NCBI GenBank assembly: GCA_900175165.2
Contig: FWWN02000576.1
Coordinates: 906-42,380, forward strand
DNA: 41,475 bases
Source of the DNA: Rhizomucor pusillus
Taxonomy: Eukaryota; Mucoromycota; Mucoromycetes; Mucorales; Lichtheimiaceae
Reading direction: 5' to 3'
Shown here piece after piece: positions 22,459 to 32,772 of the stretch. Both the position numbers and the translations under genes were made by a program. The notes beneath the pieces were generated by a model. That model was given only the letters and a program-made list of their open reading frames with translations, searched no databases and was not told the DNA's origin. Position 1 is the first letter of the stretch. The number at the start of each line of letters is the position of its first letter.

Positions 22459-22978
22459 GGTGGACACCGAAAAGGCACGGAAAACAATTTGTCAAGAAAA
22501 GAAGCAAATGCGAAATGGGAAAAAATGCAGCACTTGCAAGGGCTTTTATACAAGAAAGATTTCTACGCACCTCAGAGCATTACATCATGCGAAATTCGCT
22601 TGGGGGTCTCTGTGGAACTTGATCGCCTATCGGATTTCCAAAATCGGGAGAGACACAGAGAGAGAGAGGGAGGGAGGGGACAAAGACACGAACGGCCTTG
22701 TCGATGGCACTCATTAACTGGGGGAAATTTTTTGCAATAGCAAACATCTGTCTCTTGCCTGTCGCTATAATTTCCGGCGTCCGTTTTGAAAACGGCGAGC
22801 TTTGTATATAAAATGGGAGGCACCGACTGGCGAGGATAAAAAAGTTTCTTGTTCCCTCTTATTTTCCATCTCTTTACCTCGTCCCACCTCAAAACAAAGG
22901 TAAAGGAGAATATGCGCATCGAGGTTTCACGTACCTAATTCGGGTATCCGCACCAGCCCTTAGGTTCTGTGCAATCAC
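22459..22978. promoter_or_regulatory. Divergent promoter shared by bZIP and forkhead genes
   Basis: A 520-base region between divergently transcribed transcription-factor genes. It contains a GA-repeat tract at about 22650-22680 and, for the forkhead gene, a TATA box. I see no full CRE palindrome (TGACGTCA) within it. Confidence 0.45.
22805..22813 (+). promoter_or_regulatory. TATA box of the forkhead gene
   Basis: TATATAAAA at 166 bases before the ATG at 22979, followed by a pyrimidine-rich leader region. Confidence 0.45.
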
Positions 22979-24222
22979 ATGGCGACGCGGCAAGTGGCTA
23001 CACAACCATCAAACACTACCACCTTCCAATCCTATCAGGAGGAATTATACCGAGATGACCATTTTGCTCTAACTCGAGACACAGCCGATAATGCTGCTGC
23101 CGCTGCCGCTGCCGCCGCTGCTGCATACAATACTTCCATGTACCATCGTGATAACTCGGCTGCATCTGATTATTATCTGCAAAATAATGGGGGAGGTCTT
23201 CGTGTTCGGCAATCTACTGATCAGCCCTATTACCTACAGCCTCAGTATCAAGACGCTACCGCTTTGCCCATACATGCGCAGAATTTCCAACATGGAGGTA
23301 GTAACTACGCTGGATCGTATTATTATCAACCCTATCCTGGCGCTGAAACGCAACAACCTCGTTCCATTATACAACAACAAGAACAACAACAAAAACAGCA
23401 GCAGCAGCAACAGCAACTACCACCACCACCGCCACCACCACAAGACCCATCGATCACTGCACGCCCAGAAAGAATGTCTCGCAAGCGTCGAAGACCTCCG
23501 TTTTCTTATGCATGCATGATTGCACAAGCAATCTTGTCCACAATGACACAAAGAATGACCCTGCGTGAAATCTACGACTGGGCGACGGCAAATTATCCGC
23601 AAATGTACAACCCTAACGAGACAGGCTGGCAGGTAAGGAAAATAGCGGGTCTGCTAGCGAGACCAGGCTAACTGGAAATTATTATATTTCCTATCGCACA
23701 CTGTAGAACACCATTCGGCACAATTTATCACTGAATCCATGCTTTGTAAAAGTTCCGCGAACTTCCAACGACACACCGCGAGGCAAGGGAAAAGGCGGAT
23801 ACTGGACCGTCGATATCGAAAAGTTGAGTAACACTGCATTCGGGCGAAACCTTTTGGAATCACAAGGATTCAGCAGCCAAGTGTTGGAGTCACAGTACAT
23901 TCGATATTCACCGTGGCGATCATTGGAGAATTCCCTGACAGCCGCAGCCATGAATTTTGATAACCTCGTAGCACCCGAATCGTACATTTCAGCGGCCAGG
24001 CGCCCGATCACAACAGCAACAACAAGTACCAGCACCTCCTCCTCTTCTTCATCCTTAGCATCAAAGACAAGTCTCAACCGTGGAGCGTCTACTTCACCCA
24101 ATTCATCTGCGAGCAGTGATATGAGCACTCCTATGCTGCCGGGAAATACCCATTCCTTGAAATACGACGCTGCAGCCGATATGTATCCTTCTCTCATGCG
24201 TGTCAACAACATTATTAACTAG
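22979..24222 (+). CDS. Forkhead (winged-helix) transcription factor
   Basis: Two exons, 22979-23632 and 23707-24222; 389 residues. The forkhead domain spans about residues 171-254: [33 protein letters not shown], then, across the intron, GWQ | [18 protein letters not shown], and GKGGYWTVD. The intron cuts between helix 2/turn and recognition helix 3 (before NTIRHNLS). The N-terminus has an Ala run (encoded about 23090-23123), a Gln tract (about 23369-23420) and a Pro run just before a basic RKRRRPP segment. The C-terminus is Ser/Thr-rich. Fungal relatives regulate cell cycle, morphology or sexual development; the specific role here is unknown. It is divergent to the ATF-like bZIP gene. Confidence 0.93.
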
Positions 24223-25140
24223 ACAAAAAAATTCTCCTGCCTGCCAGTAACAGTTACATTACCTCACTCCTCCTCCTACCTACTAGTATAGTTCTTCCTC
24301 TTCCTCTTTCATCCTTGCCCCCACCTCCCCTTAGCGCCAAATGATCGGCAAATGAAATGAAAAAATATAGTTGTTTCCATCGATATTGTGTATGTCGTCG
24401 GGCGATTCGAATATCACAGAATAAATCTTTGCAAGAAATTTTTTTTCTGCTGCTGCATGCGCGCACGGTAACCCCCAAAAAGATCAACAGACTTTTCGAC
24501 CCCATCAGTACCTTTCCTTAAGAAGCAGGCTTACCAGATATTACCGTGTCATCGGGAGATGAGCGCACTTTTTTTTTTCTTCTGACGTGCTCGGACGCTC
24601 CCGCGGGCGCGGCGATCTCCTTTAGCGTGGTGCTACATACCTGCTGCGATGGGTCGGGGGGACACACTTGGCATATTTAGTGTAAACGCATGGTGTCTTC
24701 GGATTTGTCCAGACTGGCTCGTGTCCTGCTGGCTCTTTTTCTTGTTCTCTCAGTGTTTGACCGATTTGGACAAGATGCGATTTTGCGCATCCACGAGGTC
24801 TCGATCGATCCAACAACTCACCACCCAGGCAGAGTGGGTAAACGTAAAGGAAAAAAAAACTCGGACATTCGGACCTGAATCAGAAACAGACAAACCCATC
24901 ATCGTCCCGAACCCATAGCGTTGGAAGCGCTTACTATTTCAGGAAAATACCTGGTTTCCGACCCACATTTATGACGACGGAGCTCCTTATGCAACAAGAA
25001 AAATAATGATGAGGTGATAAGGATGGCGTGAAAAAGGCGGTACCGGGTAAAATACAGAAAGTAAATCTTTTTAATCAAACAACAATACACACGCAATGCC
25101 GACAACCACCCATCCCCCCGAGAAAATGAAAAAGATGGGA
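24223..25140. other. Convergent intergenic region, no gene
   Basis: Shared 3' region of the forkhead gene (+) and the MoaC gene (-), about 900 bases. Short frames on both strands have no recognisable domain. Several poly-A/T runs. No RNA gene recognised. Confidence 0.5.
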
Positions 25141-25704
25141 CTACTGCTGCTTCTGTCCACCGTTGTTGTTGTTGTTCTTGTCGTCATCCTCCCATCTCCA
25201 CTGGCCGCTCTTGCCCCCCGATTTTTCGACCACTTTGATGTCTTCAATGACCATATGTTTCGACGCAGCCTTGCACATGTCATAGACCGTGAGGAGTGCA
25301 ACGCTGGTGGCAGTCAGCGCCTCCATTTCCACGCCCGTCTTCCCCTCACACTTGACCGTCGATTCGCACTCGACACAATTATCACCTAGCCTGAGTTGGA
25401 CATTGATTTGGCCAAGCAGCAGCGGGTGGCAAAGCGGGATGAACTGGCTTGTCGCTTTTGCAGCTTGGATACCAGCGATTTGTGCAACGACCAGCACGTT
25501 GCCTTTGGCGGTATGCAGCTCGTTCCGCTCTAAAAGTTTAAACGTCTCTGGTGGTAACACGATCCTGCCTGTGGCCCGTGCTTCCCGTTTCGTCACTTGC
25601 TTGTCATTAACAGATACCATCTTGGCTTCTCCCGTCTCAGGGTCGGTGTGTGTCAGTCTTGACGACGATGTGCTGTACAGCCGCATTGCTTGCGTTCCCA
25701 TCAT
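25141..25704 (-). CDS. MOCS1B: MoaC-type cyclic pyranopterin monophosphate synthase (MOCS1B)
   Basis: A 187-residue frame from the first ATG at 25704 (the open frame continues upstream to about 25764 without ATG). With MoaA it converts GTP to cyclic pyranopterin monophosphate in molybdenum-cofactor synthesis. Motifs: KMVSVNDKQVTKREARATGR, KGNVLVVAQIAGIQAAKATS, FIPLCHPLLL (active-site His region), GKTGVEMEALTATSVALLTV and YDMCKAASKHMVIEDIKVVE, then KSGGKSG. The C-terminus is a short Asp/Asn tail. The N-terminus MMGTQAMRLYSTSSSRL resembles a mitochondrial presequence. It lies 249 bases downstream of the MoaA stop on the same strand. It may be translated from its own mRNA, from a bicistronic mRNA, or as a fusion with MoaA by splicing 26009-25758. 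Confidence 0.92.
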   Translation of the reverse strand: MMGTQAMRLYSTSSSRLTHTDPETGEAKMVSVNDKQVTKREARATGRIVLPPETFKLLERNELHTAKGNVLVVAQIAGIQAAKATSQFIPLCHPLLLGQINVQLRLGDNCVECESTVKCEGKTGVEMEALTATSVALLTVYDMCKAASKHMVIEDIKVVEKSGGKSGQWRWEDDDKNNNNNGGQKQQ

Positions 25705-25953
25705 ACTCCTTTGAAATGCTCCAAATGAAGGTCCGAAAGCAGAGAAGACTATTCGTACTTCCAATCAGCTATCACATCTTCTTTTCTGCCCAGTAACATA
25801 CGAAAATATAGATATGTATTGGCACCCATGGTATAAGACTATGAGGATATGGAAAGCATGACAGGAAGAGTAGAGAGAGGGAGTATGATAGGTGGGGAGG
25901 AGGAGTTCGACATCAGCCAAGGAAAGAAGTGTTACGAACAAGTGTATCAAGAC

Positions 25954-27628
25954 TCATCCACCGATGAGGATCATGGGCCGGTTTTTTCGTGAGGCAAGCT
26001 CAAACATACCTGCATGCTGGCGCTTCTTCTTGCGGACGGCTGCACCGATGTAGTGCAGGAGTTCCTCCTCTTTGCATCCTTGTCGCAAAAGATCCCGCAA
26101 AGAAACCTCTGTCGAACCAAACAGGCACACCTTGATGCTTCCATCAGCAGTGATACGTAGCCGGTTACATGTGCCACAAAAGTGGTCTGTCATGGATGTA
26201 ATGAATCCTATCTGTCCTTGGTAACCAGGAACTTTGTATGCCTGTGTGTTGCATCAATTGTTAGTATTACTCATGCAATGTGTGTGAAAATGCAAATGAA
26301 ATGCCTCATTGACCTTTGTGGTGTCATTCGGATCATCGCAAAGTTTATCAAGTCGTCCGAAACGCGATTCAATCCGGGATATTAGCTCCTGGTATGGAAC
26401 CAGCTTGTCTCGATTCCATCGGTTACCTGTGATTTTAGATATTCGGTCACTAAGTGCTCAATAAGTTTGTAGCCTAGCCTCTCTTCTCCACCAACTTACC
26501 GTCAAATGGCATGTATTCGATGAACCGTACGTTGACAGGCTTGTCACGCGTGAATGCAACGAAATCAAGTGCTTGGTCATCATTGGTTCCTCGCATAACA
26601 ACACTGTTGATTTTCACGGATTTGAATCCCAGATCTGTGGCCATCTGGATTGATCCGAGGACGTTATCAAATCCTTATCGAAAAATAAACGCAAGTTTAA
26701 GCTTTCGGAGACTACAAAGTATCAAAACAAAGTACCTCTTCGACGTGTCATGATCTCAAACATGTGCTTATTCAATGTATCCAAGCTGACATTGAGGGTA
26801 TCTAAACCGGCTTCTCTCAGGGCCGGCAATCTTCGTTTCAATGCAATCCCGTTCGTCGTGATACCAATGCTCTGCAAGCCAAGCTGCTTCATGTCATTCA
26901 GACCTTTTACTATATCCACCAAATCAGGCCGGATTGTGGGCTCTCCACCAGTCAATCGAATCTTTGTCACGCCTTGGGATACAAACAGCCGCGCGAGAGA
27001 AAGGATCTCGTCTGTTGTCAACAGCTTGTCGTTTGGTGTTAAAGGAACACCTTCTTTAGGCATGCAATATGTGCCTGAAAGGGGGACCAAGTCATGCGTT
27101 TGTGAGTGAATTTTGCATTTTCAATCTAAGGACTAACTATGCCTTTGCATCCTTAGCTTACATCTCAAGTTGCAACGCTCCGTGAGCGATATTCTCAAGT
27201 ATGTGTGTTGTCGTCCAAAAGTATCAGTGAGATGCTGCGATACTTGCTTGCTAGCTGCTGTAGGACCCTGTTGGCCGGGAATGTTTGTTATACGTCAGCT
27301 CGGTTTGTTTACGTCGTGGATCATAACCATGCTCGCCTCAGTGTTCGACCTACCTTCACGGTTGACATTTGCCGAGCCAGAGTAAATCTGGTCGCAGATC
27401 GTGCTGTTAATCGTAGCATAAGTGAGTTTGACAGGAAGAAAAGAGGTGGTTAAGCGGATAATTGCCGCGGTCGTGTGAAAGATACAGCGGAGTTGGGAAG
27501 TATAGCATAACCAACAGGCCGATCGCCTCAACTCCGTAGATAGAGAACAACAATGTTGATATTCTATTCAGGGCAAGACCATTAGATATCGCGGAGCACA
27601 GAAGATTCCAAGGAGATGAATGAAGCAT
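25954..27628 (-). CDS. MOCS1A: MoaA-type GTP 3',8-cyclase (MOCS1A), radical SAM enzyme
   Basis: Exons on the - strand: 27628-27486, 27403-27354, 27257-27162, 27074-26736, 26673-26500, 26426-26314, 26241-25954; 400 residues. [20 protein letters not shown] leads into the radical-SAM motif CNLRCTYC, split by an intron inside the last but one Cys codon. Then come [63 protein letters not shown] and the C-terminal cluster motif [20 protein letters not shown]. The protein ends NRPMILIGG: the C-terminal Gly-Gly is needed for MoaA activity. Exons 1-2 (presequence, probably mitochondrial) are the least certain, chosen as the only ATG-opened path that stays in frame. A strong alternative donor (GCAG|GTATGT at 26010/26009) lies within the last codons. 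Confidence 0.9.
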
Positions 27629-28009
27629 CAAATGTGGAGAGCAAAACAGAGTCTATCTTTTTGTGTATCAAACAAAACCATGCATTTTGAACATATTTAA
27701 CAAGAACTCGCAATTTTGATATCGAAAATTTTGTTTATATTTTTTTTCGATATGTTACTGAGATCCTGAAATGGTATACACATATGCGCATTGCCAAACA
27801 AACGAGCGAGCGCGCAAATGAATGAGGTGCTGGAGCATCATCGTTGCTACGACGACGACGCCTTCCGCTCCAGCCATCTTTATTATTACCTTCATGTGCG
27901 GCATTTTTTTTTTCTTTTCTTCTCTTCCTTTCCCTATTCGTTTTCAGCACATAGCCAGAGCATCTGCTTTCCACATACATCTTGTTTGTGCTTATCCAGC
28001 TACGTATTT
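27629..28009. promoter_or_regulatory. Divergent promoter of MOCS1A and the potassium channel
   Basis: About 380 bases between head-to-head genes. T-rich and CT-rich tracts (27904-27932) precede the channel ATG. No clear TATA box. In-frame codons upstream of 28010 translate this tract and are not regarded as coding. Confidence 0.45.
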
Positions 28010-31000
28010 ATGTCTACTGAACGCAGTAGCTCGGGCGCGGCCGGAGGGCCTCCGACATATGGAAGCATACCATCGAGCGAACCCAAGCCGATACCTACAC
28101 GTTCTCACCACGCATTTTCACGCCTCTTATCGAGCACTTCGAACGACGACTGCTCACTGCGAGGAGGCAGCGATCTTGAAGAAAACGCCCGTTGCGGCAA
28201 ACGGAGCACGATTGCAGAACGTAAGCGACGTCGAATGCACAAGCACCATCATGCTGGATCGGCTTCTCGACTGTTGTTGCCCAGCTTTATGGCTAAACAC
28301 CGCGGGAATAGCAGCAAGAGTAGTTCCTCTGAAAGCACTTCGAGCAGCAATGCAAACAGCGACTCTGAGGATACTGCGTCCGAGAGCGAGGAGTCTCTGG
28401 CAGAACCTTCTTCAACCAATCTTGTGTTACCCGCTCTGGATCCAAAGTAAGCAAATCATTGCTTATCTCTCCCCCTCCCTCCTTCCCTACCCCTCGGAAC
28501 AAAACAAACGCGAAAACGTGTCTCGCTGAAATATCCACTCATTCGTCGTTCTTAGGGCTGATGAGGTGGTAGCGTCAGCTGCGTCCCAGAAATCCACGGA
28601 GCAGTGGTTTACCAGGAAGCGACCTGTTAATTTCAGCACGGTGCGTTCAAAATATCGATCAAGCCGGAAAATGGCTAGGCAAGTGTGCGCAAATCCTTGG
28701 CAGCGATTGGATTTAAAATGGCTCATGCGCATACCGCAAACGCAGGGATGAGAAGACAGAGGTGTACAGCATGATCAATCAGGTCAAGCATTTCCTGCAT
28801 TGGCATCCATACGTGTCAGCTGCGAGGGAACTCTTATTTGCAAATCGGACGATCGTCCTCTTTGTAAGTTGGCCAAGATAAAGCGCCACATGTAAGACGC
28901 TAACAGTATTCATGATATAGGTCCACATTGATCTATGGGTAGATCTATTGCTATGTCTTGCTTACTTGATAGAGATGAAGAAGGAGACGGATGTGGACCT
29001 GTCGCCGCCGTGGATGTATAAATGGCGCTCATATGATTTGTGGTTAGCGTGCCAAGGACTCTCTTATTGGAACCTTGGATCATTTTTGATACGTAAGGAG
29101 AATCAATGAATGTGCTGAGGGAAAAGATGTGATGATCTCTAATGTGTTTAACGTTAATTAGGTGTATTCATGACGGTCCATCCAATGTCTGTCCTCATCA
29201 GTTTCCGTTCTTTCATCGAATTAATGACCACTATACCCTTCCTTATTTCCAATTTTGTTCCATATGGACAATACTTGTATGGTACGGGCAAATGCAGTGA
29301 GGAAGCGGCGCAAAAGTGCGTCTGCTAACGATAAATAATTCATTTAACAACAGTTCCATATTTCTTGCGAAGTTGGGTGCTCATTTTGCGAGTCAAGAGC
29401 GCCATGAAAATCAAGAGCAATTTGCAGATGACAGGTACGTGGTTAACTTTGTGGTTGCAAAGTATGCGCTAACACTTGCCCGATACAGACAAGCCGATTG
29501 ATCTGCTGAAGTCGAAACTGGTGGAACTGATTTGTACTCTCTTAGTGCTGTTGTACAATGGTATGGCAGCATTCCAGTACGCAGAATCCACCTTTGCCAA
29601 TGTAAATTACACAATTATTGAATCCTTGTAAGTTGGATATCCGACAAATCCAGTTTGGGGGAGAGAGGTGGGCTGATATTTCCCATTATCTAGGTATTTT
29701 GTCATGGTGACTTTGTCCACCGTTGGCTACGGCGGTATGGCTTTGTTTACTTGCAGCATCCGTCGTTAATGCAACTAACTGGATCATATTACTACTACTA
29801 GATGTGACTCCGTTCACTGAGGCTGGAAGAATAGTAGTGATGCTTATCATCGTAATGTCGCTGGTCTTCTTGCCTGGTCTTATCACCGATGTCTTGACAA
29901 CGTTGCGGAAACGGAATGGTATGGAGCTTTTTCATGTTCAATATTCCTAGAGTGAAGCGTGGCTCACACAAGGAATGTTTTTGTGTGAACAACCAAGACG
30001 GGGGAGGACATGTGGGAAAAGGTCAGATGCCGTTTATCTTAATCGTCGGAAAGTTCCGTCTCGAGCAGGTCAATGAGATTCTGGACGGGTTCCTAAACAG
30101 GGTAATGATGCATTCAATATGTCTTGTCTTTGAAAAAATTATTAACCGCATTTTTCTTATTTAGGAGCATACCGAGGGTCAGCTGAATGTTGTTTTCCTG
30201 GATATTGATCAGCCCAATGAGGACTTGAAGCTTCTGGAACGGAATTCCATGTGGGGACACCGTATCCAATTTCTGCACGGTTCAGTTTTGGCAAGTGGAC
30301 AGATATCATTGGAAGTTAAGATACATCTTACTAAACAGATATCTTGCATATAGAACGAAAAAACGCTGCAAAGAGCGGTATGTTCCTGATGGGAACTGGG
30401 GAGTTTTGTTTATGTTGGTAGCTGGGGGCACTAAGAAAAAAAAATGACGCATCATCAGAGGGCACGATACGCCAAAGCAATCTTTACTATTTCTGGTTGG
30501 TAGTCCCAGATAACGATGACGCTAACTGTGTCAAATGTATTGGGAAAAGGACTACTTATGATGTTAATAATGATGATAGATCAAAATGCACGGGATCCAG
30601 GGGAAGAAGACGAACGCAACACAGTGCGACTGTGGTCACTGTACTGCTACACAGTGAGCCACAAGGTGCCCATTTACACATACAACCTGTCTCCCAGCAC
30701 GGCTATTTACCAAAAAGCTGCTACTGAAATCATTTGTGTGAGAGAATTCAAGCAATATTTACTAGCCATGAATTGTAGATGCCGAGGAGCTTCAACCTTG
30801 TTGACCAACCTATTACATCAACGGCAGCCAATGAATCGCTACGACGAACCCTGGCAAGCTCAGTACGATGATGGGTCGTGTAATGAAATCTATACTGCGC
30901 CGCCGCCCGACTTTATGGTCGACAAAAAGTTTGCTCACGTTGCATGGATCATCTACAAGGAATGTCAGGTGATCTTGTTTGCTGTCAAAACTCGGGCGAC

Positions 31001-32772
31001 AGATACCGGCGACGATGAAATTCTGTTGAATCCTGGCGACTATACTCTAAAGGCTACCGATCTCTGCGTCTACATTTCTGAAAGCCCGAGAGAAATCAAG
31101 GATATCAGCTACCTAGTAAGAGTTGTCTTAGTCTAGTACCGAGCCAGCCCTTCCAGGTTATCTGATGTTTGCTTTGTAGAATTCACTCTACGTGTGGCAA
31201 ACCATACGCTCGATTGCTGCCAGACAACCGACTCCTCCTCCTCCACCTCCTCCGAGAAGCACTAACGGCACCTCAGCTGCTGCTACACTTTCCAACAGCA
31301 GCGACCTTAAGCCGTCTTCCCGGCCAAAGACAAGCACTTCCCGTTCATCGTCCTCAATACGACCACGGCCGTACAAGCTCACACGTCTACCAACGCCTCG
31401 CCATGCACTGCTAACGGGCAGTCGCGCATTAATATCTCGACTTGGGCGAGCACCGGCCTTGGACCCAGACGAGGATGGTAGCGTGAACGAACAGCACCTG
31501 GCAATGATACGCGATACTTCACTGCCTCTCTCCTATGTTTTGGAGGAACCGGCAAAACTCGAAGACGTCGTGTTAGATTCGGCCGACGGTATGCGTGGCC
31601 ACATCCTCGTATGCCTCCATCGCGAAGTGATCAACGTCTTCAAATTCATCTACAATTTGAGGTAAAGTGTAAAGACAAAGGATGGGTTCATCTTTGCTAA
31701 ATATAAATGTACAGATCACCGCATATGAAAGCGGACGAATTGCAAGATATCGTTCTGCTTTGCTCGTCTTTGCCCAGACAAAAGACATTCGAACTTATCA
31801 ACATGTTTCCTAAAGTTTACTTTATACTTGTAAATAATAGCGTACGATGTTTGGTGGGTGGCGTAACTCACTGCAATGTATCAACAGGGAAACTGTCGGC
31901 AACCGGACGATCTTCTGCGTGCTGGCGTCAAGAGAGCAAAACAGATCGTTGTCATGAGGTAGCTTTGTATATGTGAGTAAAATAAGGCAAACATTTCTAA
32001 CAGTTTCTGTAGTGAAAAGGAATGTCTAACACAATATGAGAGTAATTCGGATAGTCCGGCCATGTAAGTCGAAAATATGAATTTAGCAGCATTTCCTTTA
32101 ATCTCTAAGCTGTATACAGCATGACGAGCCATATCATTGATCTGTTGCTGGATGAGCGATATGAAGATTCGTACACTATTGTGAACCTGAGTAAGTAGCC
32201 TCGCTGTGCATATGCATTGTTAATCTCATTTATTTCTAACTTGCTGCTTTACAGTCGAAAAGACAAATATCCGATTCATGCATCTTTTGCAAGAAAAGGA
32301 TGTGGCAGAAGAAATTGATGTTTTCTACACGCCGGCGTACGCGGCGGGCGACGTCGTCGCGGACAGCTTGATTAGCAACGTGCTTCTGAGTCAGACCTAT
32401 TACAAGCCAGATATTGTCTCAATCATTAAGACTTTGTGTGGAATGCCAGGGCCTCTGTACGATGGCTCGGCAGCGCATCTGTTATCATCGTCTCCCGAGT
32501 TTAGCACAGTTAGCTCAGCAGCTATGCACGCGCCGCACTTGACAAGCATCCCTCTTCCGCCCGAGTTCATCAATCGATCATTTGCGTGCCTGTTTGAGAC
32601 TCTGCTCTTGGATCACGGTACACTGCCTTTGGGACTCTTACGGGCAGCCGACGAAAATCTCGGCAACGAACTACCCTTTGTTTATACCAATCCCGTTCCA
32701 TCATTGATCCTCAAAGAAACAGATAGAGTCTACATTTTATCCTCCCCCAACTGGACATTTACTGCAAGTTAA
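28010..32772 (+). CDS. BK/Slo-type potassium channel alpha subunit with RCK domains
   Basis: Twenty exons, 1160 residues: 28010-28446, 28556-28678, 28746-28863, 28921-29092, 29162-29281, 29354-29434, 29489-29627, 29694-29734, 29802-29918, 29998-30101, 30165-30290, 30354-30377, 30459-30495, 30580-31115, 31180-31661, 31715-31829, 31888-31958, 32013-32063, 32120-32190, 32255-32772. A Ser-rich cytosolic N-terminus is followed by membrane segments and the filter TLSTVGYGD near residue 410, split by an intron after GYG. Then come two RCK-like halves (QMPFILIVGKFRLEQVNEIL, FLHGSVLNEKTLQRARARYA, then GHILVCLHREVI and ELINMFPKVYFIL). The introns after exons 2 and 11 start with GC, not GT. The segment aligned with the animal calcium bowl (QEKDVAEEIDVF) lacks the Asp run. 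Likely role: K+ efflux and membrane-potential control; calcium gating uncertain. Confidence 0.88.

Noticed and set aside
27822..28529. 235-codon + strand frame
   Set aside because: Overlaps exon 1 of the potassium channel in another frame and runs through its intron; no domain.
30291..30323. GT donor (GAA|gttaag) for channel exon 11 instead of the GC donor
   Set aside because: Would insert ASGQISLEN-type residues into a conserved GSVL-N junction; kept only as a possible alternative isoform.
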